Shown piece after piece: positions 11,531 through 20,885 of a stretch of 64,000 bases of DNA (the first letter of the stretch is position 1; each line of letters opens with the position of its first letter). The stretch is taken from positions 395,125,132 through 395,189,131 of the forward strand of contig CM060900.1 in NCBI GenBank assembly GCA_030762935.1, read 5' to 3'. The stretch comes from Hymenopus coronatus. Lineage: Eukaryota > Arthropoda > Insecta > Mantodea > Hymenopodidae. The notes under the pieces were generated by a model that was not told where the DNA came from, did not search any database, and saw only the letters and a list, made by a program, of their open reading frames with translations. The position numbers and the translations under genes are program-made.

Positions 11531-12430
11531 AAGTATAATAGGAACGAATATTAAGCAATATGGATTCAGGAAAAGTGTATCGACACAAGATGACATAACT
11601 GAAGTATTACGAATATTAAAGAAAGTGGAACGTATATTATATATAATATAATCATAAATCATGTGTGTCTGTTAAGGGAAATATAAAGAAATACAATAAT
11701 TAAATTTAATAATCAGAGCATAAAATAAATAGAGAATCCAAATACTTAGGCATTTTCTTAAATGAAACGCTAAATTTTAGAAAACGTGCAGATTACATTA
11801 GGTAAAATACAGAAAAATTATTATAATGTTAGGAAGAATTTCTCAAAAATGCTAAATATCACTTTATAACACAACATAATTTTTGCACCAATATTTACCT
11901 ACTTTGTCAGTGTCGGAGCGTCGAGAATGGATGATATGATGATTAAAATGTTACTTAAGAGAACACAAAGGAACATATTACTACGTTTAAAGGTGTAATA
12001 AATACAACATCCACGAACTCAGTTACGAGAGCTATTTGTCTCACTGACTATTTGATTAAGGTGAAGGGAGCAACGTTTGGTTAAAGAAACAAAACTTTAT
12101 GTGTAGATAAAATTGTTGGAGGAAGATATAATACAATAAAAATATAACTTACAAATAAATGGCAACGTGAATGCAAAAAATAAGAATAGGAAGAACAGCA
12201 TATAACATTTTTAATAACGTACATGAGAGATTAAAATGAAACCTCATAAAGCCCACTGAAGCCCTTAAAGGGCTTACTCATTACATTACCAGACATACTT
12301 CCTACAGAAAGTACTGGTAAAGGATAAATAAATCCGAGAGGAAAGTTTGTGATTATTGCAATGAGCAAGGCGCACGAGAACACGCTACTTTTAATGTAAT
12401 TGAAATAATCAAATCTCACTTGAAGAAATA

Positions 12431-13830
12431 TATAAAATTATAAGGAATCCAGACTTAATTATACATCTACAAAGTTTGTCTAGCCACGTGAGTAAACCGA
12501 AATGGGAAAAAAATGTAAGACAAATATGTAACTTTAAAAATGTTCCGTTACCATTATCAAATACAACAAGTATCGTTACCAAGTAGACCACTAGAATTAG
12601 AAGATCTCAAAGAACAGTGAATAGAACAAAAGATAGAAGACTAGAGGAAAATAATTTAAACCAATCTTTATTGCATGTATTAGAGAAGCAATTTAATTTA
12701 GAAGATGAGGCAGATAATATCTAAACTTAGAAATACTGATGTTGTAATGGTAAGATGGGTGTCGGCTGACTGAAGATGTGCGCATTTAAGGAGACTGCAG
12801 GATGAACCTAGAGGAGGAAAGACGAATGGATGTGAAGAAACAAGAGGAGAGCAGTTGGAAGAGGGAAGATTGAGTTGAAGATTGGAGATGAGAAAACAAG
12901 GTGCTGAATAGGATGCTATTGGGGATTTGGAGTTATGATGGTGGGCGAGGAAAGAGATGAATAATTGAGATGAGAGAGAAGAAAATAACCGGTGCAGCGA
13001 ACACAACTTCAATCGCTGAATTGAGGGAGGAGCACAACAGGAGTGGTGATAGTGACCACACAGGGCAGAGGTGCATTTGGTAGCTATAGGTATAATAGTT
13101 AAAAGAGGAGTAAATGAGGATAAAATAGGATGGCAGTTTTGAGTCGGTGACAGGATGCAAAGTGAATATTGATTGGGTATGTGAGATAACGGGTCATAAG
13201 TGTCCTATGTTAAAAGGATGGAGTGTTTATGGTAATTAGTGGAAGGAAAAATGTTAAGAGTGGAAATGAAAAGTGGAGTTTAAAAAGAGTTAAAATGGAA
13301 GCAAATGAAGAAATAATGTTTATATTATAACAACATATAGTTGTTATTTTGCATTGTCTGCTAATGGTTTTATATTTAGAGTAAAGAAATACTTGTGGAA
13401 AACTAATTTATAAACCAGTAACAAATGTTAACTGATAGTGTAATTGAGAAGTAGGCATTAATGTTTGCAGTTATTAAATGCGTAAAATTAAGTATATTAT
13501 GTGGAAATATTACATAATAATATCCACTGTCACAAAGTAATGCGTAAGCATCCTTAGCTTGCACTGGAAACTAAAAACAGAGTGGGGTATAGGACAATAT
13601 ATTTTATCGGGAATTAGACACCAAACAAGGATTTGCTTGGTTTAAATAAGGGTCATGGTGAGGGACCAAATTTGCTAAGAAACAAAGCATAAGAACCCAT
13701 CCCTCGTGAGGGGCAGAAAATTGGATTTATGTTCGGACGCATTGTATTTTGTGGTATTGGAATTATGGATGAATTAAACTAATAAGTACTTTATAAATAA
13801 ATAATGTGGAAATAGAGAATTAATTATGAT
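12431..13830. other. Unassigned; strongly purine-rich segment
   Basis: From roughly 12690 to 13300 the plus strand is dominated by A and G, with few C. Open frames on the opposite strand here (104 and 75 codons, Ser/Leu/Pro-rich) simply reflect that composition. It follows the LINE remnant on the same strand and might be its 3' region, but no homology is visible. Confidence 0.45.
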
Positions 13831-13837
13831 TATGCCG

Positions 13838-14170
13838 TGGTTGAGTGGTTAGACCGCTCACCTCCCATCTAGGCGGCCCGGATTCATTTCCGAACGCCCG
13901 TATGTGGGATTTGTGGTGGACGAAGCGGCGCCTAGGCAGATTTTCTCCGGGTCCTCCATCATCAATTTTCCATTCATCAATTTCGCTTACATTTCATAAC
14001 ATCCACTTCTTCATGTTTATGTCTGGCTACGGGCCGACCCCTCGTAACAGGTTCTGCATTCTGTGATTTCGTGCCGTTGGCTTCCCGACAGGTTTCTAAC
14101 CCCTAGGCATTGGCTTGTGGCCCCTAGGAGGATGTCAGTCCTACAAATACGGGGAAGGTAGGCCGATTAC
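13838..14170 (+). mobile_element. tRNA-derived SINE, family F7 (F1-like head)
   Basis: The head 'ccgtggttgagtggttagac' has a clear A box, and 'cccggattcatttcc' is a weakened B box. The body 'gattttctccgggtcctcc' resembles F1's 'ggttttcttcgggtcctcag', so F7 and F1 look related. The remaining body has no other copy in the window. The 3' edge is uncertain. Confidence 0.7.
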
Positions 14171-15155
14171 GAATTATGATAACAATTTCATTCATTAAAC
14201 TCGAAGATTAATGTAAAACTGCATAGGTTATAATTCTGGTGTTAGTAAGTCATTAGTGAAGGATGATGTTTAAGTACGAGTTACAAAATCTGCTGACAAG
14301 TAAGAAATCATTAGTAACCGCAAGTTACGTTGGAAGAAGCAATTAGTTCGAAGTCATAGAAGTGAAGGTAAAACGGTTCCTGGTCTCAGTAAACAAGGAA
14401 TTCCATTTGACTCAAGGTTCTATTCTCGGATTAATGTGTTCAAAACGTAAGAAACGCCTTCCAGGTTGTTGAAAAACCACGTAGGACGTTTCTTATAGTT
14501 AGCAAAGTGGTCTAATGCTTGGAATTGAGCAGTCAAAGAGGATAAAGAGCATGTCTCAAATGGCAATATAGAGTATGTACAAAATTTGACAAGGAAGAAT
14601 ATAGGAATAGTGCTGAGTTAATCTGATGTAGGTGGAATTTATGTTAGTAATATGACATACATTTCGAAAAATTAGTTACTTTGGCATCTTCTGTGCTTCT
14701 TGGATTTTAAGTTACTCGCTATGATCATCATCCGTTTAGCAGTGATTGAAAAGGGATTCTTGGATACCAGTTCGGTGAGTTACGGCAACTTAAACTCGTT
14801 AGTTTAGTAGTGAAACAAATTTGTCTTACAGATTAAACATATCTAATTTTGCAGATTTAAAACACGTAGTTATAATCCCTAGTGCTTAAAATCAGGAACA
14901 ATTTGATGACTATTCATCGAAAAACAATCGGCAACTCGTTCTACGCAGATCACTTATTAATCTCCAATAGAAGTTCTCATAAATGTTAACAGCTGTTGTC
15001 CATTATCGCAACACCAACGCATACCCTGAGAGACAGATCAGCAGCTGGAGCAGCTAACTGGATGCAGAAGAAGTAATTCTTTTGTAAGACTCAACGGTTT
15101 AGGAGAAATTATTGCCAGGTTCCTATATAAACTTAAGGGGAAGGTTACAATATAG
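14171..15155. other. No recognised feature
   Basis: AT-rich sequence with no long frame, no tRNA boxes and no repeat that I could match elsewhere in the window. Confidence 0.5.
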
Positions 15156-15159
15156 TTGA

Positions 15160-15550
15160 ACCTAGCCAGGTGACTCAAGTGTTCTGGGACTGCCATTTGG
15201 GAGATCATGGGATCGGTTCCCCGCGGCTTTTCTGGATTCTTCATTCCCTCGAATTTGCTGCCCTTCATTTCATTACAATTTATCTCTTCCAGTGTTTCGA
15301 CGAAGACTGCTGAGGAGGTACCATTTCGTGGAAGTGACCGCGCTCTGGAAAAATAGCTCTCGGCAGCGGGATGGCGCCAGTGGTTGTCTGCAAACTCAGG
15401 TGGTCTATCCGAGACTGAGTGACGAACTCCTGGCGTTCCCCATGTTAAGATGAAGAACTGCTTGTGAACAGTTAGGGACCCTTCAACACGGCCCTCTCCC
15501 TGTTCGGAGGTCGGCCTCCCTCTGAAGTTACACTCATCTTACCCTTCCTC
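15160..15550 (+). mobile_element. Probable tRNA-derived SINE, family F9
   Basis: 'agccaggtgactcaagtgtt' looks like a diverged A-box region and 'gggatcggttccccgc' like a B box. A GC-richer body of about 300 bases follows and stands out from the AT-rich surroundings. No second copy in the window, so family membership is inferred only from the tRNA-like head and composition. Confidence 0.5.
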
Positions 15551-16545
15551 CAGGGGTTTGCCGTAATATAAACCCACGGTTGCAGTGTGAAATACCCCTC
15601 CGTAATGTACATACACTCACACACACACAGAAACACACACAGCCTAGTCGGGCCTTATTACTTTAGGAGGAGAAGGGGCAAGCGATTGGCACAGTTTTAC
15701 AAAAGGCTATGCAGCTCAGATATGAACGTAAAAATGGGTGCAGGACCGAATGCTTTCGTACCCGCCAGCTTAGCAGATAAAAAGCCGCATTCCTCCCATA
15801 CTGGTGTAATAGGTTGCAAGTAATGAGCCTTGCTGACCCTTCTAGGAATCTGCTATCTCCACTCCTCGCAGTGATACGGATATCCGTAATGATTCTTCTT
15901 ATATCAGCACAAGAACCAGTGATCAAATTTATGCATGAGATGGTCATTTTCTTTTAATATCGTTAATCAGCGTGTGTTTCTTTATTATTTAACAGAAAAC
16001 ACAAGGTATCTAATGTTTCATGATAAACGTAGACGACATAAATCCAAATTTTTGCGAATTTTTCTCTCGAAAGACTTTTACGAAACCCAGCGTATTTTAA
16101 AAATTAATTTTAGTACTTGAAATCGAATTACTTAATATTGCGTACTATTAGAATAGTGTACAGCACATAATAGTAGGACAGTCTTGTTGAAGCAAATATC
16201 TAATTCTTTTATTTCAGTATCTTTGGGAAAATACCTCTTAATGCAAGACTTTAACTTGGTCAATTATTATTCATTCAGCTTCACCTTGTTGTCACTAGTC
16301 CTTAGTTACCAATGTGAATTTGTAAAGGGAAGATGAGCCGAACTAGTGAAGTGCGTCTTCTCGTGTAGTTGATTAACATAAATTTATACGATACAATTTA
16401 ATGACACTCAAGAAACAACTCGTTTAAACAAAATTTAATTTAATAATCCCTACCATAAATATGTGTAGATTCATATAGTTTAAAATTAATCCACATCTCC
16501 CAGCTGTATTTTTCATAAAATCATCTAGTAGCTTTGAATGTTAAA
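15551..16545. other. No recognised feature
   Basis: A short CA-rich run near 15610 and otherwise AT-rich sequence. Overlapping 78- and 94-codon frames on opposite strands near 15.6-15.9 kb show no motif. Confidence 0.45.
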
Positions 16546-16548
16546 TTT

Positions 16549-16850
16549 ATCCTATTAATATTAGTATTAATTAATTTTTCCCACACATGCCGTATATAGG
16601 ACAAGAGTTGGATAGGTAGATTCAGACTGAAAAGTGGTATACCATAGACGGGATTTGAACCATGGAACACCTGCTCCTTGGCCGGTTGCTCTAACCACTG
16701 AGCTACTATGGCAACTTAGAGACACAGAATGAAATTCCTCAACTGCTTGTTTCCCAGCAAACCACAAGGTGCTGTCAGCTCCAACTCCTGTCCTACACAC
16801 GGTTTGTGTGGAGGAAACAATTAACTAATTAATTAATACTAATTGACGTA
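16549..16850 (-). mobile_element. tRNA-derived SINE, family F5, with flanking inverted repeat
   Basis: The minus-strand head 'gccatagtagctcagtgg' ... 'tggttcaaatcccg' keeps A and B boxes. Upstream of the head (minus-strand sense) lies 'caccttgtggtttgctggg', matching 'caccttgtggtttaccggg' upstream of the plus-strand F5 copy at 16900-17130. Bases 16549-16620 are also an inverted copy of 16776-16850 ('caactcctgtcctacacac' and the TTAATTAATAC-type tract), so the tRNA-like head lies between inverted arms. Whether the unit is the SINE alone or a larger element carrying it is unclear. Confidence 0.7.
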
Positions 16851-16899
16851 ATAGTTGGTTAAACTATGAAGTCCGGGAGTGAAAGTACTCACACATTGT

Positions 16900-17130
16900 A
16901 AGCTGGCAACGGGGTATGACATCTCAAAATAATTTGAGAACACCTTGTGGTTTACCGGGAAACATGCGAGTCAGTTAAAGTATGTAATCTCGTGTCGGCA
17001 TGTTGCCATGGTAGCTCAGTGTTTAGAGTAACGGGCTGGAGCCCGGGAGATCTTTGGTGCAGATACCAGTTATTGTACTGAATTTTTTAGTCTCTACTCT
17101 ACTCATCCAACTCTTAATAATATTGTTTAA
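16900..17130 (+). mobile_element. tRNA-derived SINE, family F5, head-to-head partner
   Basis: 'gccatggtagctcagtgttt' at about 17005 is the A-box side. The B-box side is decayed ('tttggtgcagataccag'). The upstream block 'cctcaaaataatttgagaacaccttgtgg' type sequence (16921-16955) is shared with 42715-42755. Together with the previous entry it forms two oppositely oriented copies about 280 bp apart. Confidence 0.65.
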
Positions 17131-17289
17131 AGTCATTTTATTGAGTTGTGTAAGATAATTTAATGTAGTCTTACAAATGGTAGTTAGATTAGAAGAAATA
17201 TTGCGTTTGATACAAACAATGCATTGGGTTTTCACTGGAAGTATATGCTTTAAGGCCAGAAATCAAAGCAGATTTTATTCCCAGCAAAA

Positions 17290-17530
17290 CGCCTATTATA
17301 TCTGTGTGTCAGTCGGTGTAAGTGTATCTCAAAAACGAAATTGGCCTGCATATCAAACGTTATATAAGTTCTCTATCTCTCAAGCAGGAAATTCGCTTGA
17401 GATTGAAAAAAAAATCTTTGTTTATTTTCAAAATAAGGCTCTAATCATTTTGATTAAAATGCGTATGTCGCTACATTAACATGACAAAAATAATGTAGAA
17501 TACGTTGAATTTTCTGGAAGTAATCTGGGA
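17290..17530 (-). repeat. Dispersed repeat DR1, diverged partial copy
   Basis: Same order of landmarks as 37385-37720: 'atctcaaaaacg', a 'gatattgaaaa / aaaaatctttg' region, 'ggctctaatcattttgattaaaat', then 'gaattttctggaagtaatctggg'. Divergence is high. A 100-codon open frame crosses it (17177-17479) but is not conserved in other copies. Confidence 0.5.
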
Positions 17531-17649
17531 AGTTCTCTTCATTTTTGAAGACTGTTACGACATTTTATTTAACTGCGACATCATATGATGTTTAATACTT
17601 CAGGGAAAACAATGAACTAATTAAACCACACAACTTGTCCTAAATACAA

Positions 17650-17960
17650 GCAATTAGGAGCAGTGACTTCGCGACGTTGTGGCAGAGCAATTGTACCGGT
17701 CTGATTTCGCCAAGGCAGCCTGGTTCGATTCCAAGGACAGAATATGGAAATTGTGTTGGACAGGAGTCTGGGCGGGTTTTCACTGGCTGTTCCGGTTTTG
17801 CCCAATATTCATTCCACCACCTGCCCCATGTTCACCTTTCATGTCATACATTTCACCGTCATTTCATATCTTCTTCCTCACTCACATACCAGGCATATGG
17901 CTTATCACTCACCCTAACTACTCTCTCTGATCCATAGTTCGCTGCTTCTCAACGGACATC
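17650..17960 (+). mobile_element. tRNA-derived SINE, family F10
   Basis: 'tgtggcagagcaattgtacc' resembles an A-box region and 'ctggttcgattccaagg' is a good B box. The pyrimidine-rich body runs to about 17940 ('cactcaccctaactactctc'). Two overlapping frames of over 80 codons here are artefacts of the pyrimidine-rich body. No second copy was recognised in the window. Confidence 0.65.
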
Positions 17961-19010
17961 CAACTCCAGGCGCTGGATTTTACATCCTGGAGGTGTAACT
18001 CCTCCAAACGAGGAAGGTAAATAGCGAACGAAGAAGGAACAATGATTTCTACCAAATCTGATATAATGTATAGAAAAAGAAGTGCGAATAACATAACACA
18101 CAAGGAATGCTAGAAATAGTAAGTTTAGAGAAAGGCATATGAATACGCCACAACTTTTTCTATTTCTTTTTAGATTCAAAAATATTCCATCACTGGAAAA
18201 TAAACAATAACTAAAATGCATGAATATTGTTTTTCTTCCTTTTTTTACAAATGCCATCAAGCATTTGATATAAAATAGACATAAAATAATAAAGTTTACA
18301 AATGCAATGCCAATTATAGGATTATTACCAATAAAACACTGATGAATGCCTATGTATTAAAGATCTGAGCTAATCGCTGCTTTCCTCAGCAAGAGGATTA
18401 CAAGATATTTGTAACTTCTACCTTTTTTGACCCGGAGGCTAATGTAACTACAGACCTTTAAGAATTCGGAAGGAATGGGTCCTACGCGCTAAGGAAAAAG
18501 GACAAGTTTGGGATGGGGTGGATTAGTGGGTATTGAGTTATTTAAAAAACCTAGTGTGCGCTTTTGCACAAGCTTCATATTTTGCTCTTCTGCATTGTTT
18601 CTATTTCTTTTGGGGTTGGTTTCTATATGTTATTTTCAATTATGATAAAATGTTATTAACTTTAAAAGTGTGCAAATATATAGATGGAAACATTCAACCT
18701 ACACTGTATTTATATAAACACGTAGATTCTTATCGGACCCTTGCAATATACGAGTCTCGTTATGTAAAATGGTTAAGACCTATAAATAAACCACTCTGCA
18801 CTACAATAGATCCTAGCTTACGTGTCTATTCTGCTTCTGCTAAAGCAAAACGACAAACAATTGGGTCACAAAGCTTCCGCGACGGGCTTCTAGCTGCTCT
18901 TGGTAAGACATTAGTATAGTTTTAACATTATAAAATACTACAAGCTATGCTGCTTTCACAAATACCCATAATGTACCCTCCGCCTTCTCGCTCTGATTGG
19001 AGGAGTGTCG
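17961..19010. other. Unassigned; 128-codon open frame
   Basis: The longest frame outside the intact transposase and not overlapping an identified element is at 18533-18919 (plus, 128 codons). It starts with a hydrophobic stretch and ends in a Lys/Arg-richer part ('SASAKAKRQTIGSQSF'). I recognise no family. It sits in AT-rich DNA with no promoter or polyadenylation evidence. Chance is the simplest explanation. Confidence 0.35.
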
Positions 19011-19018
19011 GGGCTATC

Positions 19019-19122
19019 CTTTGGTCAGAATATTTTGAGACAGTCGAAAGGACAAAGGTTGCAAACAGGTTGTTCGTGCTCAAGTCCTCCCCTTCTACTG
19101 TCTCAAAAGATTCTAACCAAAG
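19019..19122. repeat. Imperfect inverted repeat (hairpin, about 27-43 bp arms)
   Basis: Bases 19019-19047 ('ctttggtcagaatattttga' and on) are matched in reverse complement at 19095-19122 ('tgtctcaaaagattctaacc'). There are two or three mismatches, and weaker pairing extends toward the centre. It sits directly beside the F1 SINE at 19143. It could be a tiny fold-back element. Confidence 0.65.
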
Positions 19123-19142
19123 AACTTTCGTAACCCATGACA

Positions 19143-19382
19143 CTTTTTGGTAGTGATTAATGCCCGGTTTTACAACATATGGCACCGCAGGCGATATCAT
19201 TAATGATACATGGAATGAAGATGGAGTACCGGCGGAATGCGATGACGGGGGAAACCTGAGGACCCGAAGAAAACCTGCCCCTGCGGCAATTTGCCCACCT
19301 CAAACCCCAAATACGGTCGCCTGGGATCGAACCAGGGTCGCCTTGGTGAGAGGCAAGTGGTCTAACCACTCGGCCACGTCGC
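19143..19382 (-). mobile_element. tRNA-derived SINE, family F1, most complete copy
   Basis: The minus-strand head 'gcgacgtggccgagtggtta' (A box) and 'ccctggttcgatcccagg' (B box with perfect T-arm stem) are followed by a body with 'gtcctcaggtttcccccgtc'. The 3' end reads 'ttaatcactacc' then a short A-run. The head resembles a long-variable-arm tRNA such as Ser or Leu, but the anticodon arm does not fold properly. This is the best reference copy for the family in the window. Confidence 0.85.
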
Positions 19383-20425
19383 AGCCACTCCACGTGGCAC
19401 TAGAAATTCTCATAGTCACATTCGTCGCTAACATTTTCGTGCGACGTAGTTTTAGAAACACAATGCAATTTAGATAAAAAAAGAGTGGATAGCATAGCAA
19501 TAATACAACATGAATATAATATTAATTACAATGTAAGAAAATAAGACGTTATGAGGAAAATGGTTATAAATTTTTCATTTTCGGTCAAAAATCACTTTTT
19601 CCTTTGTTCAATCAATTCAAGTCTGTCAACCTTGTTCTACGTGTTTTCGAAGTTTCATGGCCTTTGATATTTGTAAATTAATAACATGTTTCATTTTAAA
19701 AGTTGGCACCCTCTAATGTCCTCCATAAGTAAACCTTAGACTTAAGGTTCTCCTATTTAATTTTTAAAGCATTTAATTGTAGTCAAAACCGGTTTCCTTT
19801 TATAATTCTTATGCAAAGAGGTTGAAAATTGTACTAGATGTTCAGGAGAGTAAGAGTAATAAAACTAGTATTAGATGTTTTGTATATTGTATAGTTCATG
19901 ATATGAAAAACGCAACATATGAAATGCAAAAGTTTTGTCACGAGTAGCTATACTCAATATTTTATTATTCTGGATAGCAGAAACATGTAGAATACCTGAT
20001 ACTTAGCTTTACCAATCATATTTTCTGGAACATTCAGAAGGATTTTCAGCCTTATAGCCTTCAAATTGTAGGAGAGGATTCTGAAAACATGTGTTTTAAA
20101 CACAAATATATTAATAACTAAAATCTATTAAAATTACAGGCTTTAACTTTTAATGGGTTTAGATATGGACATGTAGCATATGTGTACACATATTTTAGTT
20201 CCCATCTTTAAAGCTCTAGAAGTTAGATTTGAAATCACTTCGCCCCTTAAAGTATAATCTATTAAGTTTTTACCCCGGTACTTAGCCCAGAGAGAAAAAT
20301 CGTGCCTTTTGGCCTTAATATTGGATTCTATTCACTGCTTTGAATATATGTAGCCTTCACTCTGTCCTTTTTAATTTATAAAATATAGTTTCTACTCTTC
20401 TCTCTGTGCGCACAAACTTCCCCGA
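19383..20425. other. No recognised feature
   Basis: AT-rich sequence without coding or tRNA-like motifs. Nothing here matched other parts of the window. Confidence 0.5.
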
Positions 20426-20432
20426 GCTGGTC

Positions 20433-20625
20433 GTGTGCAGATATCCCTTGGTGTGTCAAAAGGGTTGTAGAATTCAACGGGGCCCTTTCAATTTAAAACT
20501 GGTAAGTGGGTAAATGTTGAGTGATCTTGGTTTTACTTCCGCAACCCACTCACCGTCTCCGCTGACAAAGAAGAGCCTCGTTCAGTTCTGCAACTCTTTT
20601 AACGAACGCAGGGATATCTGCACAC
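20433..20625. mobile_element. Fold-back MITE, family MT1 (copy 1)
   Basis: Arms 20433-20478 and 20580-20625 are imperfect inverted repeats beginning 'gtgtgcagatatccc'. A second member with the same arm sequence and related centre ('cggggc' next to the left arm in both) is at 56706-56838. There is no coding capacity. A direct target duplication is not obvious, so the true ends may lie a little outside the arms. 'ttatttgagtgtgcagatat'-type sequence extends the right arm. Confidence 0.72.
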
Positions 20626-20885
20626 TCAAATAAGCGTCAGACGGCCACCTCGTGTGTCCTATTTTAAAATAACAGCTTATAAAAGTATGTGTGTGATTGT
20701 ACAAATGTTGAGGTCCCCATTCACAAATACAATATGTTTTTTGTTTGTATGTGACTGATTATTGTTGGAAAACTGATGTAATGCACTCCGGAAACTTTTG
20801 TCACACGAACTTGGAGCGACTTGGAGCGACAGAGGTAGGTTGCGACTTCAATTTAAAGCATAGTTTTATGCCTACAATGCTAATA

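Larger units (their letters stand above)
10320..12430 (+). pseudogene. R1-clade non-LTR retrotransposon (LINE) ORF2 remnant
   Basis: Reverse-transcriptase landmarks occur in the right order on the plus strand, in changing frames. 'YKYWKSF' lies near 10470. 'LLNTMGNIFEQIIYTI' is at 10992-11039 and 'QYGFRKSVSTQDDITEVL' at 11556-11609. 'RESKYLGIFLNETLNFR' starts at 11731 and 'KTQRNILLRLKGV' lies near 11960. The C-terminal zinc-binding stretch 'CDYCNEQGAREHATF' is at 12348-12392. The thumb segment 'QRNILLRLKGVINTTST' and the C-terminal CCHC-type end are typical of R1-clade elements. The YADD active-site block is not recoverable. Many stops and a SINE-in-SINE insertion (11075-11530) show it is long dead. 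Confidence 0.78.

Noticed and set aside
18533..18919. 128-codon open frame as a host gene
   Set aside because: No recognised family and no regulatory context. AT-rich DNA with many frames of this size by chance. Kept only as a note in the features.
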